In this document: positions 7,165 through 12,543 of the stretch, in pieces | Layout: every line of letters starts with the position of its first letter | Position numbering within the stretch: position 1 is the first letter of the stretch | Origin: Thermoplasmata archaeon | Lineage (GTDB): Archaea; Thermoplasmatota; Thermoplasmata; JAGHBH01 | NCBI GenBank assembly: GCA_030673205.1 | Contig: DAOVJP010000013.1 | Coordinates: forward strand, 1-12,543 | DNA: 12,543 nucleotides | Direction: 5' to 3' | Notes under the pieces: model-generated | What the model was told of the DNA's origin: nothing | The model's database searches: none | Seen by the model: only the letters and a program-made list of their open reading frames with translations | Translations under genes and position numbers: made by a program

Positions 7165-7180
7165 GAAAGGTTTTAGTATA
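7165..7180 (+). promoter_or_regulatory. TATA box and BRE of orc1/cdc6
   Basis: GAAAGG (7165-7170) followed by TTTTAGTATA (7171-7180) matches the archaeal BRE plus TATA arrangement. Transcription would start near 7201-7204, giving a leader of about 55 to 95 bases depending on the start codon used. Confidence 0.6.
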
Positions 7181-7202
7181 CCCCGTATCATCTCCCTTTT
7201 CC

Positions 7203-7241
7203 TCTTGTGTCCGGTCTCGCATCAGCATTGAGAACACAAGA
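7203..7241 (+). repeat. Inverted repeat in the orc1/cdc6 leader
   Basis: TCTTGTGT (7203-7210) and ACACAAGA (7234-7241) are perfect inverted copies of 8 bases separated by 23 bases. A nested alternative is GGTCT (7213-7217) with AGACC (7239-7243). The repeat falls at the expected 5' end of the cdc6 transcript, so it could be an mRNA hairpin or a dimeric protein site. No riboswitch class is recognised. Confidence 0.5.
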
Positions 7242-7259
7242 CCAACTACATCCACAGGG

Positions 7260-8582
7260 ATGAGCGGACTGTTGGCACAGGAGAAGGGGAGAGGACCTAT
7301 GCACACGCAGAACGTATTTGAAGAATACTTAGATGCACAGCCGCTTTTTAACAAGAACCGCCGAGGCGTGTTGAGACCAGAGTATATCCCATCCACCTTA
7401 CCCCACAGGGAGGCGGAGGTGAAACAGCTAGCCTCGATCATGATAACTGCGTTGCGGGGGAACCGTCCCTCCAACATACTGATATTCGGCAAGACTGGCA
7501 CTGGAAAGACCGCCACCGTCCGCTACATCGAAAAGGAGATGGCGGACATGAAACAGCGGGTAAAGGAGGGAAAGAACGCTTCACATGTAAAGGATCTGTC
7601 CCCTGTGGACCATATCTACATCAACTGTGAGATAGTGGACACCCCCTATGGGATATTGCAGAACATCGGGAACCGGTTCATACGAGTGTTCCAGGAACGT
7701 ATCCCGTTCACTGGATGGCCGCTGGAAAAGGTACACGAGGAGATGAGAAAGAACCTGGATGCACAACCCAGGGTACTGGTGGTGGTGTTGGACGAGATAG
7801 ACAAACTGTTCTACAAGAGCGGTGATGACGTGCTCTACAACCTGCTCAATCTCAACGACACCCTGGTCAATGCCCAGGTGAGCATAATAGGCATCTCCAA
7901 TGATCTGAAGTTCACCGAGTTCCTTGACCCAAGGGTCAAAAGCAGGCTCGGAGAAGAAAAACTCATATTCCCCCCGTACAACGCCCAACAGCTAGGGGAC
8001 ATACTAAGGGAGAGGGCGGACCTAGCCTTTCGAGAGGGCACCATAGACGAGGAGGTCATATCCTTGTGCGCCGCCATAGGGGCAAAAGAGCACGGGGATG
8101 CTAGACGCGCCATAGACCTTCTCCGGGTCGCGGGGGAGATAGCCGAAAGGCGCAAAGCAGAGGCGGTCATGGAAAGAGATGTCTACCGGGCCAAGAATCA
8201 GATCGAACTCGATTGCATAAGAGAGGTGGTACGCACCCTTCCAGAGCACTCCAAGGTAGTGCTGTTGGGCATATATTTCAGCGCCAAGGAAGGAAGAGAT
8301 GATCTCACCACAGGAGAGGTCTATGACATGTACCAGCAGCTCTGCAAACAAGTGGGCACATCCCCCCTTACCCAGCGGAGGATAACGGATCTCATATCAG
8401 AACTGGACATGCTGGGCATAATCCATGCCAGGGTCATATCCAAAGGAAAATACGGGCGCACTAGGGAGATAGCCCTCAGCGTTCCCCCACGTGAGGTCTG
8501 GAACGCACTGGGCGAAGACCACGCATTCCAAGACATAAGCCCGCCGAGAATGAGGATACAAAGCACCATATCCAAATTCTAG
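7260..8582 (+). CDS. cdc6: Orc1/Cdc6 replication initiator ATPase
   Basis: Binds origin DNA and loads the MCM helicase. It has 440 residues from the ATG at 7260, close to the family's usual length. The AAA+ part shows Walker A GKTGTGKT (77-84), Walker B VVLDEID (175-181), sensor 1 IGISND (210-215), DPRVKSRLGEE with the likely arginine finger (223-233) and sensor 2 GDARRAIDLLR (279-289). The C-terminal winged helix is at about 325-410 and ends with the wing VISKGKYGRTREIALS (392-407). The start is uncertain: an in-frame ATG at 7299 (residue 14) has GAGAGG 4 bases ahead and begins nearer the conserved FEEYL segment, while the ATG at 7260 has no clear ribosome site. Its upstream region has repeats and an ORB-like sequence, fitting an initiator next to its own origin. 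It converges on the signal peptidase gene. Confidence 0.96.
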   Translation: MSGLLAQEKGRGPMHTQNVFEEYLDAQPLFNKNRRGVLRPEYIPSTLPHREAEVKQLASIMITALRGNRPSNILIFGKTGTGKTATVRYIEKEMADMKQRVKEGKNASHVKDLSPVDHIYINCEIVDTPYGILQNIGNRFIRVFQERIPFTGWPLEKVHEEMRKNLDAQPRVLVVVLDEIDKLFYKSGDDVLYNLLNLNDTLVNAQVSIIGISNDLKFTEFLDPRVKSRLGEEKLIFPPYNAQQLGDILRERADLAFREGTIDEEVISLCAAIGAKEHGDARRAIDLLRVAGEIAERRKAEAVMERDVYRAKNQIELDCIREVVRTLPEHSKVVLLGIYFSAKEGRDDLTTGEVYDMYQQLCKQVGTSPLTQRRITDLISELDMLGIIHARVISKGKYGRTREIALSVPPREVWNALGEDHAFQDISPPRMRIQSTISKF

Positions 8583-8622
8583 GAGCATGGGTGTGGGCTA
8601 AGGCCGAGAAGCATTCTTTGAA

Positions 8623-9855
8623 TTATTCTTTAGCAGGCTCTACAGAGAGGCCGGCCTCATCTTCTAGCTCTTTCTCTCCGCCTGCCTCTCCTACCCTGGC
8701 ACCATTCCCCATTTTTCCACCCCGGCGTTCATCTCCCTTGTCCTTTCCCCCCTCTTCTTCCCCCATTCGCCCTTCATCTCCCTCATTTTCTACATTCACC
8801 GACTCTTCCACGCCCTCTTCTAAACCATTCTCTCCTGCTCTATCCTCTCCCGCACTCCCACGGGTCTCCTTTTCCTCCTCCGCTCCTGTCCCATTCTCTT
8901 CTTCTCCCTCTTCCGCACTCTCTCCGGACTCTTCCGCGCCCTGTTTCCGCTCTTTCCTTACGTGGCGATAATGGGATATAACATCTATCAGGATGGCGGC
9001 GAAGATCAGCCCGCCAATGGTCAAGAACAGATTGTTCCAGGCGTTCGGAGGCACCCCGCTCGCACCCACCTCGTCATAGGGGTTGGGATCCCCGGCGAAA
9101 TGCAATTTTATGGCGCCGAACCAGGGCACTTCCCCTCTGGCCTTCCCGAATACCCACCCAACCTGCACCGGCTCCACAGGATCTCCGTTCACCGGCCGGT
9201 CGCGCATCGATCCTCCTTGGTCGTACCTTCCATGGTTGTTATCTCCCAATGTGATGAAACCCCCATGGGGCCTTCCGGTGGCAGAGAAATTCCTTGCCAG
9301 CATCTCTCCGAAGTCTATGTCCACCGTCTGCCCAAGGTACCCCACAGAGTAGAGGGTCAGAACGCCCGTGATGCCATACGCTCCAATGTCGGGCACGTCG
9401 AAACTCCCTCCGCCTGTCTCGTTGTACTCCACCCACATCATGGCCCGATGGATGATGGGCGTCTCGTCCCTTAGGCCGTTCTTGTAATATATGATGACAT
9501 CGCCCGCCTCCCCATATGTATTATGAGGGGCTTTCTTTCCTGACACGGTCCTATCGACCACGACCGTTCCCACCGCATTCGTTCCTTTTACGGTCAAAGA
9601 TTCAACACCCTCCACGTAGGTGATCACATCCTCCCTGGCATCTATGGATTTCACGAGAACGAGGTCACCTGCGTCTATGGGGCCGATGAGGCTCTCAGAG
9701 CTGTGGCGCATGCTCCCAGACTCAACGACCACAAGGGGGGGCCAGTTCCCGGTGTACAACACCACGGACCCCAGGACAAGACATACAACGATCACGGCGA
9801 CCACCATGTCCTTGATCGTTGAGAGCACCTCTCTCTTTATCGCATCCTTGTCCAA
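8623..9855 (-). CDS. Archaeal signal peptidase I with long acidic tail
   Basis: Membrane serine protease that removes signal peptides of exported proteins (S26B, Sec11-like). Numbered from the TTG at 9853-9855 (410 residues), a first helix is at about 17-35. The catalytic serine is S48 in VESGSM, the histidine is H136 in IIHRAMMW and the aspartate region is LGDNN (203-207). A second helix spans about 275-293. Archaeal enzymes use His where bacterial ones use Lys, as here. Spacing between catalytic residues is wide (88 residues from Ser to His), so the outer domain has extra loops. Residues 299-410 form a low-complexity tail rich in Glu and Gly, probably cytoplasmic. The frame extends to a GTG at 9912, but GGAGG lies 7 bases before the TTG and a TATA-like box lies inside the extension, so I take the TTG. 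It follows the reductase gene by 62 bases. Confidence 0.9.
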   Translation of the reverse strand: MDKDAIKREVLSTIKDMVVAVIVVCLVLGSVVLYTGNWPPLVVVESGSMRHSSESLIGPIDAGDLVLVKSIDAREDVITYVEGVESLTVKGTNAVGTVVVDRTVSGKKAPHNTYGEAGDVIIYYKNGLRDETPIIHRAMMWVEYNETGGGSFDVPDIGAYGITGVLTLYSVGYLGQTVDIDFGEMLARNFSATGRPHGGFITLGDNNHGRYDQGGSMRDRPVNGDPVEPVQVGWVFGKARGEVPWFGAIKLHFAGDPNPYDEVGASGVPPNAWNNLFLTIGGLIFAAILIDVISHYRHVRKERKQGAEESGESAEEGEEENGTGAEEEKETRGSAGEDRAGENGLEEGVEESVNVENEGDEGRMGEEEGGKDKGDERRGGKMGNGARVGEAGGEKELEDEAGLSVEPAKE

Positions 9856-9890
9856 CGAACATCCTCCAGCCTCCGCTACAATCCTCCCTT

Positions 9891-9899
9891 CATATTTAG
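9891..9899 (-). promoter_or_regulatory. TATA-like box for the signal peptidase gene
   Basis: CTAAATATG on the minus strand sits about 40 bases upstream of the TTG start. A transcript start near 9869 would leave a 14-base leader containing just the GGAGG site (9863-9867). The peptidase gene may therefore have its own promoter besides read-through from the upstream reductase gene. Confidence 0.5.
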
Positions 9900-9917
9900 G
9901 GCTTGCCCCCACTGGGC

Positions 9918-10823
9918 CTAAAGTGTCGTCCGCGCCTCAGCCAGTCGCACAAGGGAATAGAGGGTATGTATCCCGGGGAGAGAACAGCCCTGTCCGCGCC
10001 TTAACACCTCTCCTGCCAGAGCATCGTTCTCGGTCCTCTTGCCGCGTTCGAGGTCCTGCAGCATGCTGGAACGGTTCGATGAGGTCGAAGAGGCCACGTC
10101 CAACACCGCCTCCGCCCATCTCTCTGGGTCTGCCTGCACTCCCGTTTGTTCGGCCGCACACGCAACTTCGCTCAAGAGCTCGGCGACAAGGCCACGGAGC
10201 TCTTCCCAATGGGATGCCAACACGCCGTTCTCCACTCCAGCCAGCGCGGTGAGATAGTTTATCCCGATGTTCACAGCGGCCTTGTCCCAGATAGCCTGCG
10301 TGATGTTCTCGGCCCTCTCCACAGCTCCTCCCTTCCTCAACCCTTCTGCCAGTTCGCCCAGAACGGCCGTGTCCTCTTTACGGGCTGCCTCCAGTCTTGT
10401 CGTCCCCTCTCCCGCGAACAGTACATTTCCCGGGCCGATCAATGTCGCGCCCATGGTGGTGGTGGCCCCATAGGCCTTGTTCGGCCAGAGGATCCGTTTC
10501 ATCGCCTCCAAATTTCCCAGTCCGTTCTGAAACCCCACCACCGGTGTCGGTCCCATGTTCGCAACGATGCACTCGCAGGCGGCAACGGTGTCATAGCTCT
10601 TCACGGTCAGCAGGACGAGTTCGGGGGTCATATCCAGGGCCGATAATTCTGTTATAGCCCGGGGGTGGACGACCTTGGCGAGCACTCCGCTCAGTACGAG
10701 CCCATGGGCATTCACTGCCTCTGCGTGCTCTCTTCTGGATAACAGGACGACCTCATGCCCTTCGGCCAGCAATCCTCCGAGGAGGCTTCCCAGGGCACCC
10801 GCGCCATAGACCAGTATCTTCAA
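9918..10823 (-). CDS. panE: 2-dehydropantoate 2-reductase (ketopantoate reductase)
   Basis: NAD(P)H-dependent reduction of ketopantoate to pantoate, a step towards pantothenate and coenzyme A. It has 301 residues, normal for the family. The N-terminal Rossmann motif is GAGALG (7-12), followed by LLSRREH (27-33). TVKSYDT (73-79) holds the conserved K75, and the catalytic lysine is K181 in KAAVNIGINYLTAL. The C-terminal SSMLQDLERGKRTENDALAG (252-271) is the substrate-binding signature and contains E265. The start is a TTG with GGTGA 4 bases upstream, and no in-frame ATG lies near it. That GGTGA includes the stop codon of the upstream gene, so the two are coupled. Close relatives act on other keto acids, so substrate is inferred from motifs only. 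Confidence 0.9.
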   Translation of the reverse strand: MKILVYGAGALGSLLGGLLAEGHEVVLLSRREHAEAVNAHGLVLSGVLAKVVHPRAITELSALDMTPELVLLTVKSYDTVAACECIVANMGPTPVVGFQNGLGNLEAMKRILWPNKAYGATTTMGATLIGPGNVLFAGEGTTRLEAARKEDTAVLGELAEGLRKGGAVERAENITQAIWDKAAVNIGINYLTALAGVENGVLASHWEELRGLVAELLSEVACAAEQTGVQADPERWAEAVLDVASSTSSNRSSMLQDLERGKRTENDALAGEVLRRGQGCSLPGIHTLYSLVRLAEARTTL

Positions 10824-10827
10824 ATGC

Positions 10828-11310
10828 TCACCTTTTATATCCTATGTTCCGGAGGAATTCCCGTCTCCACTTCTTTCCCTCTTCATCCTCCACCCCCAAT
10901 GGTACCTCTCCGTCAACGACCCCCATTATGCCACGTCCCTGGTCGGAGGCGGCTACCACGACCTGGAGCGGGTTGGCGGTGGCCGCGAAGATGCTGCATA
11001 TCTCAGGCACCTGGCGTAGGTGGCGCAGGATGTTTATGGGATATGCGCCCTCAAGGAACAGCACAAAGGTGTGCCCCGCGCCTATCTTCTCCGCATTCTT
11101 CACAGCCAGTTTTTCCAGCGCCTCATCCGTGCCGTCGAATCGGATGAGGCGGGCGCCGCTCGCCTCGCAGAAGGCGACGCCGAATCGTATGCCGGGAACG
11201 GTGTTCACCATGGCCTCGTACACATCCTCCACCGTCTTTATGAAATGGCTCTGCCCTATGATGACGTTCATGCCCTCTTCCATTTCTATCTGGACAAGTT
11301 CTAACTCCAT
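10828..11310 (-). CDS. Adenosine-specific kinase family protein (DUF355)
   Basis: It has 160 residues and matches the conserved archaeal/bacterial family PF04008 over its whole length. Visible marks are NVIIGQSHFIKTVEDVYEAM (15-34), FGVAFCEASGARLIRFDGTD (43-62), GAGHTFVLFL (78-87), ATANPLQVVVAASDQGRGIM (110-129) and GVVDGEVPLGVE (130-141). The family is often annotated as an adenosine-specific kinase from structural and binding work, but its cellular role is poorly defined. The start is the ATG at 11308-11310 with GGTGAG 3 bases ahead. The frame stays open for another 63 codons into a purine repeat, but that part is low-complexity and not family-like. It is the first gene of a minus-strand group with panE and the peptidase, and divergent from kae1. 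Confidence 0.9.
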   Translation of the reverse strand: MELELVQIEMEEGMNVIIGQSHFIKTVEDVYEAMVNTVPGIRFGVAFCEASGARLIRFDGTDEALEKLAVKNAEKIGAGHTFVLFLEGAYPINILRHLRQVPEICSIFAATANPLQVVVAASDQGRGIMGVVDGEVPLGVEDEEGKKWRREFLRNIGYKR

Positions 11311-11338
11311 GTTCTCACCGCCCGCGCATCGACGTGGG

Positions 11339-11353
11339 GATACAAAAGATTTG
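11339..11353 (-). promoter_or_regulatory. Possible TATA box of the adenosine-kinase-like gene
   Basis: The minus strand reads CAAATCTTTTGTATC, with an A/T-rich core about 30 to 40 bases before the ATG at 11310. A start near 11323 would leave a short leader keeping GGTGAG. The box is a poor match and could be displaced by a few bases. Confidence 0.35.
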
Positions 11354-11390
11354 GTGCGATCATCTTTTTTTCCGCCGCAACAACAGCGCA

Positions 11391-11490
11391 GCCTCTCTCC
11401 ATCCTCTTCCCTCCCTTCCCTTCTTCCCCTCTCTTTCTCCCTTCCCATCCTCCTCCCTTCCCTTCTTGCCTTCCTTTCCATTCCTCCCCC
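11391..11490. repeat. Pyrimidine-only-like tract with internal direct repeat
   Basis: About 100 bases on the plus strand are almost entirely C and T, mostly CTCCCTTCC-type units. CTCCCTTCCCTTCTT occurs twice (11411-11425 and 11453-11467), 42 bases apart, and each copy is preceded by CATCCTC, so a unit of roughly 42 bases seems to have duplicated. The tract lies between the two divergent genes, upstream of the kae1 TATA box. Such polypurine/polypyrimidine DNA can adopt unusual structure; no gene is supported in it. Confidence 0.7.
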
Positions 11491-11498
11491 ATCCACCA

Positions 11499-11510
11499 TA
11501 TTTTATACCT
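11499..11510 (+). promoter_or_regulatory. TATA box of kae1
   Basis: TATTTTATACCT lies at 11499-11510, with its centre about 25 bases before the ATG at 11530. This spacing predicts a leaderless or nearly leaderless kae1 transcript, and agrees with the lack of a Shine-Dalgarno site there. Confidence 0.6.
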
Positions 11511-11529
11511 CCACCAATCTTCTGTGGCC

Positions 11530-12507
11530 ATGTACTGCCTGGGGATAGAGGGCACCGCGCACACCATCAGCATAGGGCTCACTGAGGGCACAAGACCCCT
11601 TGTCACAGCCTCCAAGATGTATTCTCCGAAAGAGGGAGGCATACATCCCAGGGAGGCGGCGGACCACCATTCCATCCATGTGGCATCCCTTGTGGAGGAG
11701 GCGTTGGAAAAGGCTGGGATGAGCAGAAAGGACATAGGTCTGGTGGCATTCTCCCAAGGTCCGGGGTTAGGCCCCTGCCTCAGGGTGGCGGCCACCGCGG
11801 CCAGGGCTCTCTCCATCTCCATCGGATGCCCCATAATGGGGGTGAACCATTGCGTCGCCCATTTAGAAGCAGGAGCGCTCACCACGGACGCCGAGGATCC
11901 GGTGCTGCTCTATGCCTCGGGAGGGAACACCCAGGTCATAGCTTTCTCCAACGGCCGTTTTCGGGTGTTCGGAGAGACCATAGACATAGGCATAGGGAAC
12001 ATGTTGGACAAGTTCGGGAGGGAGTTGGGCATGCCTTTTCCCGCCGGACCGGTATTGGAGAAGGCGGCCGCCTCCTCCGATGAATACATCCCTCTACCAT
12101 ACTCCGTAAAGGGCATGGACGTGTCTTTCAGCGGCATTCTCACCGCCGCCCGCGTGCTGCACGAACGAGGCGCTAGCGTGGAGGCGCTGGCCAACTCCAT
12201 ACAGGAAACGACCTTCGCCATGTTGGTGGAGGTGACGGAGCGTGCCATGGCCCACATAGGGAAGGAAGAGGTGCTGCTGGGTGGGGGTGTGGCCAGGAAC
12301 AAACGCCTTCAGGAAATGTTGGAGATCATGGCCCGGGAACGGGGCGCCAGATGCTTTGTCCCTCCGCCTGAGCTCTTGGTGGACAACGGCACCATGATAG
12401 CCATGACCGGGGTATTGATGTACGATTCCGGCCTACGAATGAAGATGGAGGAGACGGTGGTGAACCAGCGTTTCAGAACGGACGGGGTGGAGGTGACATG
12501 GAGATGA
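11530..12507 (+). CDS. kae1: KEOPS subunit Kae1, tRNA threonylcarbamoyltransferase
   Basis: Transfers the threonylcarbamoyl group to A37 of ANN-decoding tRNAs (t6A), acting with Bud32, Cgi121 and Pcc1 in KEOPS. It has 325 residues, the full length of the stand-alone protein. Visible marks are MYCLGIEGTAHT (1-12), FSQGPGLGPCLR (74-85), the metal ligands H107 and H111 in NHCVAHLEAG, YASGGNTQV (128-136), GIGNMLDKFGRELG (154-167), SFSG (199-202), GGVARNKRL (252-260) and D285 in LLVDNGTM. The ATG at 11530 matches the usual N-terminus and the TATA spacing; a GTG two codons earlier (11524) is less likely. The frame stops at 12507, so there is no in-frame Bud32 fusion, unlike in many euryarchaea. A new frame starts over its last codons. 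Confidence 0.97.
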   Translation: MYCLGIEGTAHTISIGLTEGTRPLVTASKMYSPKEGGIHPREAADHHSIHVASLVEEALEKAGMSRKDIGLVAFSQGPGLGPCLRVAATAARALSISIGCPIMGVNHCVAHLEAGALTTDAEDPVLLYASGGNTQVIAFSNGRFRVFGETIDIGIGNMLDKFGRELGMPFPAGPVLEKAAASSDEYIPLPYSVKGMDVSFSGILTAARVLHERGASVEALANSIQETTFAMLVEVTERAMAHIGKEEVLLGGGVARNKRLQEMLEIMARERGARCFVPPPELLVDNGTMIAMTGVLMYDSGLRMKMEETVVNQRFRTDGVEVTWR

Positions 12508-12543
12508 AGGGGAGAGATGGGAGAGGGGAGAAAGAGGCGGGGG
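12504..12543 (+). CDS. Start of a gene overlapping the end of kae1
   Basis: A perfect Shine-Dalgarno sequence, GGAGGTGA (12489-12496), lies inside the 3' end of kae1. ATGs follow at 12498 and 12504 in the same frame, the second overlapping the kae1 stop as ATGA. The frame is open to the window edge, but only 13 residues from 12504 are visible (MKGRDGRGEKEAG). In archaea the gene after kae1 is often the KEOPS kinase Bud32, which makes this the leading guess; the visible residues neither confirm nor exclude it. A competing ATG at 12517, in another frame, has GGGGAG ahead of it. Confidence 0.5.
   Translation, partial: MKGRDGRGEKEAG

Noticed and set aside
6734..7516. A 260-codon minus-strand frame crossing the 128-residue gene, the gap and the start of cdc6
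   Set aside because: It is antisense to two supported genes and to the cdc6 promoter and repeats. Its sequence shows no family features.
8583..8622. Small gene or RNA in the convergent gap between cdc6 and the signal peptidase gene
   Set aside because: Only 40 bases, with no strong hairpin and no frame of useful length.
9856..9912. GTG start at 9912 for the signal peptidase
   Set aside because: No ribosome site precedes it and a TATA-like box falls inside the extension. The TTG at 9855 has GGAGG at ideal spacing.
11311..11499. N-terminal extension of the adenosine-kinase-like protein by 63 codons
   Set aside because: The extension translates the purine tract into Arg/Glu/Gly repeats and Cys runs. 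The ATG at 11310 has GGTGAG and marks where family similarity starts.

Overview
This window looks like a piece of an archaeal chromosome, most plausibly from a member of the Thermoplasmatota (Euryarchaeota). It holds an Orc1/Cdc6 initiator, a Kae1 subunit of KEOPS and a signal peptidase with the Ser-His-Asp arrangement of the archaeal/Sec11 type. It also has TATA-like boxes about 25 bases ahead of likely transcript starts, Shine-Dalgarno sites of the GGTGA/GGAGGTGA type, several TTG starts and frequent ATA isoleucine codons. The lineage assignment is inference from gene content and style, not from a marker phylogeny.

Layout, left to right. (1) Positions 1-696, minus strand: the first 232 codons of an exported surface protein that runs off the left edge, with an Ig-like module at its far end. 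(2) Positions 843-6543, minus strand: a glycine cleavage operon in transcription order gcvT, a polytopic membrane protein with a bacterial-PH-like domain, gcvH, gcvPA, gcvPB. Spacing is tight (16 bases, an ATGA overlap, and 1 base), with one 153-base gap ahead of gcvPA. (3) Positions 6636-7022, plus strand: a 128-residue two-helix membrane protein divergent from gcvT. (4) Positions 7023-8582: a non-coding stretch with short tandem repeats, one origin-recognition-box-like sequence, a TATA box and a leader hairpin, followed by orc1/cdc6 on the plus strand. (5) Positions 8623-11310, minus strand: an adenosine-specific-kinase family gene, a ketopantoate reductase gene and a signal peptidase gene with a long acidic tail. 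(6) Positions 11530-12507, plus strand: kae1, divergent from the previous group across a pyrimidine-rich tract. It overlaps the start of another gene that runs off the right edge.

How the genes work together. GcvT, GcvH and the two GcvP subunits make up the T, H and P components that oxidise glycine to CO2, ammonia and methylene-tetrahydrofolate or its pterin equivalent. The L protein and lipoylation enzymes are not in the window. The membrane protein embedded in this operon has no known part in glycine cleavage and is the least expected gene here. The origin-like elements beside orc1/cdc6 suggest a possible replication origin, but only one good recognition box is visible. The signal peptidase would process exported proteins such as the one at the left edge. 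Kae1 modifies tRNA position 37, and the overlapping downstream frame could be its partner kinase Bud32, though too little is visible to tell.

I found no tRNA, rRNA, CRISPR array or insertion sequence. Nothing here is clearly a new defence or mobile system. The best leads are the membrane protein in the gcv operon with its duplicated ADxFLENAF motif, the repeats upstream of orc1/cdc6, and the acidic-tailed signal peptidase.
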